Assembly: GCA_037042185.1 (NCBI GenBank)
Contig: JAXQJY010000032.1
Span: forward strand, 2,418,001 to 2,482,000
Reading direction: 5' to 3'
DNA length: 64,000 bases
From: Sordariomycetes sp. S80-01Y
Lineage: Eukaryota; Ascomycota; Sordariomycetes
Shown here: one piece after another, positions 34,194 through 45,447 of the stretch
How positions within the stretch are numbered: position 1 is the stretch's first letter
Layout: each line of letters opens with the position of its first letter
Notes under the pieces: model-generated
Databases searched by the model: none
Seen by the model: only the letters and a program-made list of their open reading frames with translations
Told to the model about the DNA's origin: nothing
Translations under genes and position numbers: made by a program

Positions 34194-35716
34194 GAAAGGA
34201 AGAATTGGGGATGGGGAAGGGGAGGGCCGGAGGAGTAAGACGAGGCGGAAGAGGGGAGCAACGGCTTTTGAATGGACGGTGGTGGTGAGGCCCAGACAGC
34301 CTAGCAACGAGTTCCAGCTCCACTGCTGCATGCTCCAGCTGCAGCGCCTGCATTGCACCATGACTGGCACTGCACCATCAATCAGCCCGGCGCCAACAGC
34401 ACACCATTCTCAGTACAGACTGTGGATCAATGGATCGCGGTTCCAGCAGGGATCCTGTCGATTCCCAATTCGTCTACGCAGCGTCTCTTTTTGTCCAGTC
34501 CTGCCTGCCCTGGCGTGCCCGGCCAAAGCCCGACTGTGTGTTCAGTTGCGAGCGCTAGGACGCTGTCGCCAGTTCCAGCTCAGCAGGTCCCCCCACTGTC
34601 TCTCTGGCGCTTAGACTGCTTCACCTTGCACTTTGATTGCTATCTATTGTGAGATCATTGCCTTGCTCGGAAGCGGTGAGCTGGCAAACACAGGCTGTCG
34701 CTGCTATTGCCTCGCTGCTGAAGCGCTGACGGCGATAGCAGCAGGGATCCCTTGGATGGAGTTACCGTGGGCACAAACATGGTTGCCATGGATGTCGAAT
34801 GGCAACACAATCGCTACGTTTGCCGCCAGCAACCCCGACAAGAGGGTTGTACAAATCGCCGTCCTTCACCTGGAGCCGTTGAATTAGAGGCTCCAAAGCT
34901 CGTTCACGGACAGCCTTCTTGCCCATGCATGTCAATTGATGCTGTTTTGATCGCCGCGTCCGGCCTTGAATGAGGAGCCCAGGAACACCCGAACGGGTAA
35001 AGAGACCAGGGTCAGTCGCAGCTGAGCGGGTGGACAACTCATCCACCAAAGAGATGATTGCCGACGCCAGGTTCTGCGCCGTCGTCCGGAGCCTCTCCCT
35101 TGTTGAGGCACCGAAATGACCGAAATTTCCCTCCCTTGAGTCGATGAAGGCAAGTCTGGGGCAGACATGAGACACGCCGTCATCTACACGCTTGCGCAGC
35201 GTCTTCCGAGTTGTTCTTCAGGGTCCAGAAGCTGTAAGACAGCGTTGCCGGGCTGCCCTGCACCAAGACATCTTCACAAGGCGTCGCTCGTTATGCTGCA
35301 GACTTGTACAAGCTGCGGCAGAACTCAGTGCGAGAGGCGATTGCCCCTAGCGTCAACAACAATGGCCTCGTCCCCTCACAATTGCTTCTGCCGCTCACCG
35401 GCGCCGCAGCCCTTGTGTTTGCTTCAGGGTCCAGGTCCAGCGGCAGGATCTAGCCAGGCAACCAAAATCAAGAATGATATCCACATGCCGAGCTTGGATC
35501 GCGCCAAGAGCCTCACCTCGCGAATTGCCGCTCACAGGCTTGCCAGCTCGCGATGGAGGAATGGTGCTATATCAGGATTGTCCTCTCGTTTCACTCTACA
35601 ATGAATGCCAAATCCAAAGCTAATTAGTGGCTTGGATGGCTGATTCCTCTCTAAGATTCCCAGGACCAGATGGGCTCGACCGTCAAGTCGGAGACCCAGA
35701 CTATCTTGACTCTGCG

Positions 35717-35747
35717 AACTGGACTCAACTGGACTCAACTGGACTCG
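35717..35747. repeat. Decamer tandem repeat, about three copies
   Basis: The unit ACTGGACTCA is repeated about three times, the last copy diverging at its end. It is short and probably slippage-derived. Confidence 0.8.
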
Positions 35748-38473
35748 AGTTTATCGAATCCGGCTCGGCCAGCTGGAGAGCTGGAAAGCTCATCATTGGC
35801 TCGCACGACGCAAACGAGACAGACCAATTGCAAGCCCGATCCAGGTCGCATCAGCGACTGACGCGCGCAAGCGTCTCGTTGCCGTGCTGCACATTTCGAT
35901 CGTCTCCTGTCTGAGATCTGAGAGCCTTCATCAAGATTCAGGACTCGGTGAGTCGGCGAAGACATTGAACGTGGCATGGCGCCGACACGCTGAGGCGCGT
36001 TCCGAGACTAGCCTCGAAGCAACCCGAGCTTTTTTTCCTCTTCGAATCCCAAAAAAATCAAGATTGACGGATTCGACAAGCGTCCATCGTCGATGAGCCA
36101 CCTTCAGCTCCGATCTCCTGGAGCCAAGCGTCTCCGACTGGGGAATTGACCCCATCAACAGACGTCATGCCTTGACGCTTGAGCCTTGTCGAGCGCCTCG
36201 CGCTACCACACCAGTCGGGCAGTGAGAATGATCGGCGTCACAGATACGGAACACCAAGAACACCATCACTAGCTATGATGCCATCTTCTCCATCACCGTG
36301 CTGCATTTCTTGTTTATCTTCATGCGCCAGGCACTGAATCTTCGATCCCGCCGATGCAAATCGAACATCGCGAAGACGAAAAGTCGGCCTTTCAGCCATC
36401 TGCTTTGTTTACTTTTGCTGAATCGCTGATCAAGCGAACGGCTTCGCCGGAGCCCTCCCTTGCGTGAGCTGTGCACCTGTCCTCCCAATCACCTTTCGGA
36501 AACCGGTGCCCGCAACTTCGCCAAGCTCGGCGAGGCTCGTCCTCCTCATCATCACTCGCTCGCACCCTCCCGCGGCGCAGTCAGAATGCCCCACCTCTCC
36601 CGAACCTGATTCTCACCGCAGCCACGAGAGGCAGCTGACCATCAACCTAGCCCCTCACCCCTCCTGATGCACCAGATGCGACATGCAGGAGTTGAAGATG
36701 CGCAGGGGAGTTGAGTATCACGATGCGGGGGCTTCGCTGAATCTGGTGGTGGTGCTGACCGAATGGTTTCGTCTGAGGCGCGTGTTGAAGGTTTCTCCAA
36801 GTAAACAAGTCGCGTAAACACTCCGTCGCGTCACGCTGCGGGGCAACGTCCATTGAGCGCGAGATCACGTGTGCTGTCTTTGTCCTCAGGTGCCTTGCGC
36901 CGGTCCGATCCCAGTCCGGGCCTGATTCGGAGTGGGGCTGTTTGACCCGGGGTTCGGATGTCCATGAAGTTGACTCGTTGAGTCTCAGTAGGATATCGCC
37001 TCCGACTCCCAATTTCGAATGTCGGAGTCCAAGCTCTTGGCGAAATTGTGAACAATAGTTCTTAATGTTTCGGGTGAGAAAACTTCGCGTAAAGAGTAAA
37101 ATTTCACGTACATGGCACGTGGAGGGAGCTGCGCTAAGTCAGCCACGAATACATCACAACAACAAGGCCACACTGGTACAAATACAGTCTAATAACGTGA
37201 ATGCTGGAGGACACAAAAGCCGATCGAAACTAATGACACAATTTGGTGAGATCAGCTAGCCTGTAATATTTCAACAATGGAATTGAGGAGGAATGATTGT
37301 CCTTTGGTGTCCGGAATTTGGAAGACCAGAGTACCGTGTAGGGTAAGTGAGGTCTTGCAAGATTGAACAGTGGCAGCCGCAGTCCCTGAAAGATAGAGGT
37401 GTTGTACCATGGCTAATAGGCGACTGTAAAGACTTTAGGACTTTCTTCACATAAAAAAAAACCCCAATGTTGGCTGCATCTTTGCGTACTGTTGTTTTGC
37501 GAACCATGTAGCACTGATATTTTCTTGGGCGTGGTGAAAGTCACAGGAGTGCGACGACCCAAGATTGCTGACATTGAACAGGAGGAATTTTGGATAGATG
37601 AATGTACTCTCACCGGGAGATTATGCATGTGACTCAGTAAATTGCACAGACGTCAGAATCTTTGAATGCTGGTCATTTGTAGTGGCGGCAGCTTGCCTTT
37701 TGTTGTTGCATGCTTCCTTGGTACGTGTAATTCAGCAGACGGTGCTTGAAAGGGGACATGGGACCCCGGTTCGGAAGCTCGCTCATACTTCTCATAGCTT
37801 CACGCTGATATCTCCAGTGATCTCAAGGACGAGCGCAAACGCTCTTACATCACAGACCCATAGAAGGAATTCCAATCGAGAAGTTAATGAAGTACCCCAA
37901 GCCTCTGTCGTCGAGTTTCAAGCGTCCCATGTAACATACTGAATATACAGCTACTCTACTACCCCTTCAAGGATCATCAACACAGCGTTAGGCTTATGTC
38001 GCGACGTCTTTCCACCCCTAGATAAACGAAGGCACATTCATCCAACACTGCGGAAATCGATGCTTCCGGAGTATACTGGTACAAGTACCGAAATTAGAAA
38101 CATAGCCTCATCCTCATCAGTGTTGTGTCATTGCTTCTGCACGCGCGGTTCGGCCAGCTTAAGACAGCAACTAGCTTCCGATTCTGGGCATTAAAGCTGT
38201 GATACCAACGCATCCGTTCTTAGAGACTCTCGTGTCTAAATCTGGAACCATAAGAAACGCCTCGAAGATTTGGTCAAAGTCCCTGTGATCGACACGGCAC
38301 ATGCGACTTTGGTCATCTATTCAGCCAATCCAAGGCGAACCCTTCAAGTATACGAAGTACGGCACAGCAAGTGCTGGCACGTGTCGCGGGAACACGACAC
38401 ATCATGATCCCAAGACCGTAAAGTCGGAATAATCGAAAAGGAGTAGGATAAAGTACACGGAGACGACAATAAG

Positions 38474-38479
38474 TATAAA
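38474..38479 (+). promoter_or_regulatory. TATA box of the secreted-protein gene
   Basis: TATAAA lies 143 bases before the ATG at 38617, a usual distance in filamentous fungi. It suggests a strongly regulated promoter for this gene. Confidence 0.5.
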
Positions 38480-38616
38480 GGGGTAAGAAGTACTAGACTT
38501 GGCCGTGTTTTACTCAAGAACCGCAACACAGCTACAAGCGCCAAAAAGCTCTTACCTCTTCTCGAAAGACACTATTTTACGAAAGAAACAAGGCCAATAC
38601 GTTTCTATTCTGCACG

Positions 38617-39210
38617 ATGCACAGATTTACCCTTATCTTCGCAGCGTCGGCCTCTCTAGCCGTCGCTGCTCCTACCCAAAGCACATCTACCAAGGTCTCC
38701 GCTCGTCAGAACACCGAAGTGTTCCCGGAGGGAACCTATCGTCGCTACATCAACACCGGAGAGACGATAAGCGACCCCGAGGATCAACCATTTGTCGTCG
38801 AGAACGGTAACTTTGAAGACGAAACCAGTACTATCGTCACATTCAACTTCGATGAAGATACCGAGGGCAAGACCTGTGAGCTCAACTTTAAGCTTGGCGA
38901 AGAAGATGTCTCGAAAGGCACCAAAACGATGGATATATTCACCTGGACCAACCCCGGGGACCTGGAGGCCCTCATTGCTGGAACCACGATCAACAACGAA
39001 ATGTCGATCAAGAGTAGAAATCAGCAGGCCGGACGCGTGATTGTTTCCGCGCCTGGCAATGCGGAATGGACAATGAGCTACAATGGCTGGCCCTCTATTC
39101 CTTGCCCAGCCGGTGAGCTCATTGGTATTGAGTACGTTGGCGCCGGTGAGGGAGTTGAAGTTGGCTGGGAGTCTGGCTCGACAGGTCCTAGATTCGTGGT
39201 CTTTGACTAA
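38617..39210 (+). CDS. Small secreted protein, possible But2-like domain
   Basis: This 197-residue single-exon protein has a clear signal peptide: MHRFTLIFAASASLAVAAP, with cleavage expected after about residue 18. The mature part is acidic and rich in beta-strand patterns: VTFNFDED, CELNFKLGEEDVS, TMDIFTWTNPG, GRVIVSAPGNAEWTMSYNGWPSIPC. There are only two cysteines in the mature chain, so one disulphide is possible. The C-x-L-x-F...D-I-F arrangement recalls But2-type secreted fungal proteins, but this is a weak match by eye. A TATA box precedes it, and it stands beside a 5-kb gene-poor region. A cell-wall or host-interaction role is possible but not shown. Confidence 0.75.
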   Translation: MHRFTLIFAASASLAVAAPTQSTSTKVSARQNTEVFPEGTYRRYINTGETISDPEDQPFVVENGNFEDETSTIVTFNFDEDTEGKTCELNFKLGEEDVSKGTKTMDIFTWTNPGDLEALIAGTTINNEMSIKSRNQQAGRVIVSAPGNAEWTMSYNGWPSIPCPAGELIGIEYVGAGEGVEVGWESGSTGPRFVVFD

Positions 39211-39653
39211 GCCATGTCTGGAACGCCTATTGAGTCCTAAATACATGTAGCCGTGCGCTGAGGAGCGACATGAGTCTTCGCTCAATCTTATTGCGTGAGG
39301 TACCCTTTACTATGCACAAGGCAGTTCGATTTGATTGGGAAGGACACGGTGCGTGTTGAGTAGCCCCAGATGGGCCTTGTGAGCCTTGAAATCCGTATAA
39401 ATGTAATCAACGCTACTCCTGGTCAGAAACCGACAAAGAAGAAGTCTGTGACTACAAGAAATAAGAACTCAGAGAAATGGAAATGGAAAAGGGGCAATGT
39501 ATCAACTTCAATTGGAATCCAAATTGGCAGGCGGTGGAGACAGCAACTCAATTTGGTGGGGTCGGGTCTGGCAGAATGTGTGAAATTCCAACTTTTTTTT
39601 TGAGACGGCGCTTCTGGATACAACCAACTAACATCTGACCGTACACATTGACA
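39211..39653. other. Intergenic: pol5 promoter
   Basis: These 443 bases separate tandem plus-strand genes. There is an A-rich segment near 39425-39490 and a T-run at 39593-39601 close to the pol5 start. No gene is seen. Confidence 0.55.
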
Positions 39654-42600
39654 ATGGGAGGTAAACGAAAACGTGCAAACGGCACCGCCGCGGCCGACAC
39701 GAAACCAAAGAAGGCGAAGAACGGAAACACAGCGACCAAATCGAAGACGGCCGATGACATCCTTGAGATCAAGCCCTTCGTCGAAACACCCACCGGGGAG
39801 GACCGCCGTCGCGAGGGAACTCTGTACGAGCTACTTGCAAGCGAAGATGAAGAGGAAAGATCACAAGCAGCCGAATGTATAACGTCGAGTCTCCTGCTCG
39901 AAAATGTTCCCGAAGCGGTCATCGAGCGCCACCTCAGTCGCCGCCTCTTCCGGGGTCTTGCTAGTGGCCGCAACGCTGCGCGCTTGGGCTTCAGCATGGT
40001 CATCTCGAACATTCTCCGCAATCTGTTTGCGCCGAAGAAATTGGCGGACGAAAAATATCCTGGCCTAACATTTGAGCGAATCGTGGGGTTCTTAACGGAG
40101 GCCACCACACCGGCCGGTAATATCCCCGGACAAGAAGTCAAGGACCATTACTTTGGGCAGGTCTTTGGTCTTTTTGCTTTCGTGCAATCGAATGTGCTGT
40201 TCGAACCTTCGCGGCGTTGGAAGACCGTATTGGAGTTGTTGCTGAAGCTTGCCAGGGATAAGGTATGGCTGCGGTCGTTGTGTGGATGGACCATCATACA
40301 TGCGCTACCGCAGATGGATGAGAAAGAGGCAGAGTCTACACTTTCGAAGATGACAGATGCTGGTCTCGCCCACACACCTGAAGGTGTCGCTTGTTGGATG
40401 GTCGCCATGGATGAATTCTCCAAGCTCGACGTAAAGCCATGGCGGCATCACCCCCTGTCGACAAAGACGCTGAGCAATCTCGCCCGGGTACTCAAGGAGC
40501 GACCTCAGGGCGATGGCATGGATGGTATAGACGGTGGCAAGACCAAACAGGCCAACTGGACACCCCAGCTACACTTCGTCTGGGACCTTATCTTAAAACA
40601 CTATCTTGCGGATGGTGTTAAACCTTCAGAATTCGAGCAATTCTGGTCGACGGTCATGGATGAATCACTTTTCTCCCAGAGTGCCTCGGATGGTCAGAAA
40701 TTCACAGGTTTCTCTGTTTTCCAGAAAGTCTTGGTCGCATTGATCGAACACCATGACAAGCTGCGATGCCTTTTCAGCAAGAACTTCATGAGATGCCTGA
40801 TGAATCAAGCCGCGAAGGAGGACCGGTATTTGCACAGGGCAGCAATGAAGGCACTGAGGGCTTTAGAGAACGCTGTCGCCGCCAACCCGAGCGTGTTACC
40901 TGTCATTCTGGAGGGCTTGGTCGGAAAGAATGGCGCGTATGGGTTCGACTCCCGGACAAATACCAAGACGGTCGACAAGCTGTTCCAGAACCTCGACGAC
41001 TCGAACGCAACAGGAGCTCTCAAGGTCGTCCGAAAGCCTTTCGATAAGCTTAAGCAAGAAGACGAGGCTGCAGCAAAGTTGATTCTGAGAACATACGTGG
41101 ACTATATGTCCAAGTTTCTCAGCGCTCCGAACCAGTCAGACAGCGCAGATGAGAGCATGGTTGGATCGCCCTTGCAGGAACTTGCTCAACTCGCATATGG
41201 AAGGCCTGAACACGTTCCGAGTGGTCTTTTGACTGATCAAATACGAGAGCTTTGCCGCTCGCGCCTTGAGTCCTCCTTCGCAAAGTTGGTGCGTCGCAAC
41301 GATGACTACGAGGTCCTTTGCAAGGCAGTATCTTCCATAGATGCTACAGCCCTGACGATGGACCAGGATATCCAAGCTTCTGTCAAAGACGCAACAGACA
41401 GGATGAACAAACTGTTGAAGCGGAAAGCAAAGACAGAAACCGATAGACATCTTGCTCAAGGTCTTGCAATGCTGCATGCAGTGTCGATCTTCCAGCTATA
41501 CAACGAGGACCCTGATGCGCTCGAGACGCTCCAGGATCTAGCCCAGTTCTCGGATCGTCTGAAAAAAGGACAACTTGCAAAAGACGGCGAAAGCTCCGTG
41601 CTCCTTGTGGAGATCCTACTTGCCATGGTCGCCCGAGAATCATCTTTGATGCGCCAGGTCTCTCAGCAGGTTTTCAGTGCCTTTACCTCTCAGATCACTG
41701 CTGAAGGCCTTGAGCTGCTGACTGGCCCACTTACTTCAAGTGAGAGCACCAAGGGTCAGAAGGAGCTTTTCAACACCGAGGAAGATGCCATGGATGTCGA
41801 CGAGGAAGCGTCCTCAGATAACGAGGATGAGGATGAGGCCGATGTCGAAGTCGTGGATATGGACGACGTGTCAGACGGCGAGATAGATCCAGCCCTGGAG
41901 TTTGTCGACATCAATGGAGAAGACGCCGACGGGGACGAAAACAGCGACGAAGAAGACGAAGAGGATGAAGAAGACTCCGACGAGGAGAATGAGGAAGATG
42001 AAGAAGAGCAAACAGAAGAACAGAAGAAGCTTGCCAATCTTGACGATGACCTCGGCAAGATTCTGAACAGCCACACGCTCGATAAAGACCAAGATGCTGA
42101 ATCATCAGACAACGATGCGGACATGTCCGATTCGGAGATGTTCGCTATGGGGTTCGACGATCAGCTCGCCGAAGTCTTCAAACAGCGCGACAAGTCCAAG
42201 CCTGATTCCAAGAAGCAGAAAAAGGACGCGAAGCAAACAGTCGTCAACTTCAAGCACCGCATCCTAGATCTTCTGGACATCTACCTCAAGAATGAGCCCC
42301 AGAACCAGCTCGCCTTCACCATCCTCGTACCTCTGCTCAAATCGATGCGCACCACAGGCACCAAGCCGCTGGCCGTCAGGATCGGCGGCATCGTTGGGGA
42401 TTACCAGAAGAGGCTGAAGAAGGCGAGGAGCAGCAAGGAGCCCGGCCCGCCTCTGGACAGTGACGGCTTGTTTGCGCTGCTCCTCGAGGTGCACGAGGAG
42501 GCTGTCAAGGATGACTCGCACGCATTTGCCAAGACGGCGAGCGCTGCCAGTCTCTCGATCGCCTCGTCTATATGCCTAAGCGACGAAAAGGCCTTTGGAA

Positions 42601-42719
42601 AGATTGGGCGCTTGTATGTCAAGACCATGGAGGAGTGCAAGGAAAAGGGCAAGGGCGGAAAGGTCCAAGTCTCATTCTTCACGGAGTGGATGAATTGGTG
42701 TCAGAATATGATCTCATGA
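39654..42719 (+). CDS. pol5: Pol5 / Mybbp1a-type nucleolar protein (DNA polymerase phi family)
   Basis: This single-exon protein has 1021 residues, the usual size of fungal Pol5. Despite the family name it acts in the nucleolus in rDNA transcription and ribosome assembly, not as a replicative polymerase. The N-terminus MGGKRKRANG with KPKKAKNG is a basic nuclear signal. The conserved core begins with RREGTLYELLASEDEEERSQ, then LSRRLFRGLASGRNAARLGFSMVISNIL, with helical repeats throughout. A long acidic Asp/Glu tract encoded at about 41780-42030 is typical, followed by a Lys-rich linker and a helical C-terminus. The ATG at 39654 gives the basic start. The frame upstream contributes only two codons from a TTG. 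Confidence 0.93.
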   Translation: MGGKRKRANGTAAADTKPKKAKNGNTATKSKTADDILEIKPFVETPTGEDRRREGTLYELLASEDEEERSQAAECITSSLLLENVPEAVIERHLSRRLFRGLASGRNAARLGFSMVISNILRNLFAPKKLADEKYPGLTFERIVGFLTEATTPAGNIPGQEVKDHYFGQVFGLFAFVQSNVLFEPSRRWKTVLELLLKLARDKVWLRSLCGWTIIHALPQMDEKEAESTLSKMTDAGLAHTPEGVACWMVAMDEFSKLDVKPWRHHPLSTKTLSNLARVLKERPQGDGMDGIDGGKTKQANWTPQLHFVWDLILKHYLADGVKPSEFEQFWSTVMDESLFSQSASDGQKFTGFSVFQKVLVALIEHHDKLRCLFSKNFMRCLMNQAAKEDRYLHRAAMKALRALENAVAANPSVLPVILEGLVGKNGAYGFDSRTNTKTVDKLFQNLDDSNATGALKVVRKPFDKLKQEDEAAAKLILRTYVDYMSKFLSAPNQSDSADESMVGSPLQELAQLAYGRPEHVPSGLLTDQIRELCRSRLESSFAKLVRRNDDYEVLCKAVSSIDATALTMDQDIQASVKDATDRMNKLLKRKAKTETDRHLAQGLAMLHAVSIFQLYNEDPDALETLQDLAQFSDRLKKGQLAKDGESSVLLVEILLAMVARESSLMRQVSQQVFSAFTSQITAEGLELLTGPLTSSESTKGQKELFNTEEDAMDVDEEASSDNEDEDEADVEVVDMDDVSDGEIDPALEFVDINGEDADGDENSDEEDEEDEEDSDEENEEDEEEQTEEQKKLANLDDDLGKILNSHTLDKDQDAESSDNDADMSDSEMFAMGFDDQLAEVFKQRDKSKPDSKKQKKDAKQTVVNFKHRILDLLDIYLKNEPQNQLAFTILVPLLKSMRTTGTKPLAVRIGGIVGDYQKRLKKARSSKEPGPPLDSDGLFALLLEVHEEAVKDDSHAFAKTASAASLSIASSICLSDEKAFGKIGRLYVKTMEECKEKGKGGKVQVSFFTEWMNWCQNMIS

Positions 42720-42929
42720 GTAGGCTAGACGTTGAACAATAGATACCCTCTGCGGGAATTTACCTGCTTTATTACATCGCTTGAATTCCATACTAGGGAT
42801 ATAGTAATTGCTACGTGGAATGGTAGAACGAACGTCAAGTTTTCCGTTGCGTCGTAGATTGTTTGGTCCCAACCAGAAGATTCATTATTCTATGACCGTC
42901 ATGTTACAAGCGCACCTGCTATGGGCCGT

Positions 42930-43921
42930 TCACTCCTCCATCTTATCATCGTCCTTCTTCTCGTCATCCTCGTCATCGGACTCATCTTCCGCTTTTGCTA
43001 GTCTCTCAGCCTCCTCCCTCAATTCCTTGGGTACCTCTACATGCCGTCCCTTCGTCGGGCCATCAGCACCACTGATCCACGTCATCTCCAGCTCGAAGTC
43101 CTTGTCCTTGTTGTCCTTGTGCGCATTATAAATGATCCTCGCCGCCTCCTTCACGGCCTGCTCCAAGGAGAGCGAGTCACCCGCCAGGTCCAACTTCTCC
43201 AACTCCGCCTTAGCCGCCTGGCGACCCTTACCTGTTGCGGCACCGTAGTAGCCCCAGTACTGTCCGCTGGGTTCGATCATGTAGAGGTAGGGGCCGCCGT
43301 GCTTGCCGGGGATCTTGCCGCCCGCGCCGACCTTGGGACCGGTCCCCGAAACACCGTCGAGCTCGTCGCCTGCGGAGTCGACGCCGCCGACGATAGCGGT
43401 GATACCGAAGGGGCGGACGGAGCCGTACATGGTGTAGGCCTGAAGATAGCTGCCCATTCGCGAGGCAAGTTCGGAGGTGGGGATTGGGGTGCGGGTGGTC
43501 GAGCGCCACGAGGAGGCTTCGTCACGGGCGCGGTCGACGAAATGGCGGCCGTCGGGGACCATGCCTGAGTATACCTGCTCTCTTTAGTCACTGGTTCAGC
43601 ACCCAGTATATCGAATTTGGCCTACCACTCCAGCATGGGAATCAACGGAAGCGATACGCTTGTTTGCACCGGGCTTTAGAAGCTTTGACCCAATAACCTT
43701 CTCGACCGCGAGAACAACACCATCCTTGGCACGGATTCCGATCGACGTTCCTCCATTCTCTACTGCCTTGACCGCATACTCGACCTGGAAGTTCCGACCA
43801 TCGGGGGAGAAGATGGAGTTGAGCAGGTCGTAACCTGTTCCTATGGACGTCTAGAGACACGCAAGTTAGCTCTCCGTTGCGGGGCATGACGTCTGCGAAA
43901 GAGAGTCGCGGAACTGACCAT
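42930..43921 (-). CDS. pre10: 20S proteasome subunit alpha-7 (Pre10/PSMA3)
   Basis: Minus-strand exons 43919-43921, 43626-43850 and 42930-43574 give 290 residues. This is one of the seven alpha-ring subunits of the 20S core. The spliced start reads [20 protein letters not shown] then [20 protein letters not shown], the alpha-subunit N-terminal signature. [23 protein letters not shown] and MYGSVRPFG follow. [10 protein letters not shown] with a long acidic Glu/Asp/Lys tail is characteristic of alpha-7. The first coding exon is only the ATG, with donor GTCAGT directly after it. Intron 2 is 51 nt. Compared with yeast and human there is a Gly-rich insertion (about residues 150-175, [20 protein letters not shown]), as in other filamentous fungi. 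Confidence 0.95.
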
Positions 43922-45447
43922 AGTGCCTATAAGCTCTGGTGTTATATGAACAGAGGGTCCGAAGAGTTGAGAGGCGGGAGGTCGGTCTGTGAAGAGCTCT
44001 TGTTGATCGAAGGTGGGATGGGGGACTGAGCTTCACCAGGCAGCTCAAGAGCTGCGTAGGACGTCGACGGTTGGCGGGCGATTCCAGCCACAGTCGACAG
44101 GCAAGAGGTGGGGCACATGCGGCTCAACGTCCGTTAGCCACATGTGGCTGGACATCACCGTGGCGTTTGTGTTGCGGGAGTGGCTTGTGAGTAAACACCC
44201 CCACAATCCGCCATCGGGTCAACAGTGAAAGGGAAGGTTCACTTCCAGAACGCATCGGACAGTTTCGGCATTCGCTGTTCGCCTTCCTAGGTATCTATGG
44301 TAGCACAAGACCAGCCCTTCTCTCTCGACGAATCTAGCAAGTCTAGGCATCAAAGCTTCAGTCACGGTGCATTGGGCTACTGTCTTGATATGTTGCGCTA
44401 CGTGTCGCGCTCAGCTCCTGGTCTGGTGAACTGTTCGCACAGGTGCAAGCGGTCGCAGAGCCCCGGGCGGCTTGGCCGGCCGAGAACAGGCTTGCATGGC
44501 GGGTCTCTAGCAGTGTTCCGTGTCACCGACCCATTGGATCATGCACCTGCTAGACTTGAAGCATGTTTCAACACCCCGCCCAAGCCTCAGTATGCTCAGG
44601 TATCGTTGTCAACAGCTATTGCACAACATGGAACGGGAATAATCCATCGGAATGCCATCAAGTGATCGATCAGGTGCTGAAAATGGTTTGCGTCACGGCC
44701 CTGGAGTTTAGATGCGTCATGACAGCGCTTGTGACCCCTCCAACTCCCACCCCAACCCTCCATCATCCCAGCGCCGAGAAACGTGGGAAAATGCAGTGAA
44801 TGCACCCCTCCTTCTCACGAAAAGGGCCTCATATCACCCAGCTCATTTCTAGGAATCGTCACCCATTTCACGACCCGTCATAGAAGCGACTGCTCCTTCC
44901 ATCCAGTAAAAAAGGCCACCGCTTTTTACCCCCCCAGTAACGGAGGGGTCTAACCACTTGCCCAGCAGTGCTACTGCCTTAGCCCAAGCCCCGGTCTTGT
45001 GACCCAACGCAACCCAACAAATCCACGACCCCTGGTTCACGCTGCGCTCAATATATTTGTTTTCTTTCATCTGTCTCGAGTCTTCTTCTTTTCTTGGATC
45101 ATACTAAGAACAGCTCTTGACGTACCGCGAGTACTGTACTGAAAGCGGTAACTTCGTTGATACCATCAAGACAAAGAAAGACGGAGCGAACAACGACCTG
45201 CCTCCCTTCGGCTGCTTCAGGACTTTTCAAGAAAGCTAAGACGACTGGTGACATGTAACTTGACTCATATCTACTTCATCTCACATCTCTTGCTTCTCAT
45301 ACTCGCTACTTTCCAGTATCGGCGTGTGTGCTTGAGCGGTCCGGCACAATCTTCCCACTGCTTTGCCTCGCTCACTGATATCACCGTGAGTCCTTCTTAA
45401 CCTCTCGGGACCAAATCCAGCTGTAGGACTAACCTCTCGAGAAGAAG
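43922..45447. other. Divergent 1.5-kb region upstream of pre10 and a Gln-rich gene
   Basis: The pre10 promoter occupies the left side and contains a perfect 14-base palindrome (44136-44149). The right side is the promoter and leader of the next gene, with an ATATATTTG stretch near 45051 and CT-rich leader. A 5' leader intron is possible at about 45386-45444 (GTGAGT donor, CTAAC near 45429). No other gene is supported. Confidence 0.5.
44112..44149. promoter_or_regulatory. Perfect 14-bp palindrome and near-copy upstream of pre10
   Basis: AGCCACATGTGGCT at 44136-44149 is a perfect palindrome about 215 bases upstream of the pre10 ATG. GGCACATGCGGCT at 44112-44124 is a near-copy with two changes, 25 bases away. 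Both contain CACATG-type E-box cores. Binding by a dimeric regulator is inferred. Confidence 0.45.

Larger units (their letters stand above)
33513..38616. other. Five-kilobase region without a recognised gene
   Basis: The first several hundred bases are probably leader and promoter of the minus-strand cdc25. From about 34200 to 38470 I see only short frames, none with a domain, signal peptide or plausible splicing. It contains a CCTTR pentamer run (34164-34193), a decamer tandem repeat (35717-35747) and A-runs (37455). The part after about 37060 looks more AT-rich than the rest, which could reflect decayed sequence, but no transposon family is recognisable. Non-coding RNA or a decayed element cannot be excluded. 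Confidence 0.55.

Noticed and set aside
34762-35175. 137-codon minus-strand frame in the long gap
   Set aside because: It begins with GTG only, has no adjoining splice sites and no recognisable domain.
37060-38500. Possible RIP-degraded transposon
   Set aside because: The stretch looks AT-richer, but no terminal repeats, target duplications or transposase fragments were recognisable by eye.
38656-39285. 209-codon minus-strand frame over the secreted-protein gene
   Set aside because: It is antisense to a gene with a clear signal peptide and TATA box; the reverse product has no features.
39548-40141. 197-codon minus-strand frame at the start of pol5
   Set aside because: Antisense shadow of the conserved Pol5 N-terminus, low-complexity Arg/Ser.
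40940-40955. tRNA-like GGGTTCGACTCCC stretch
   Set aside because: It lies inside the pol5 coding sequence and lacks the rest of a cloverleaf.
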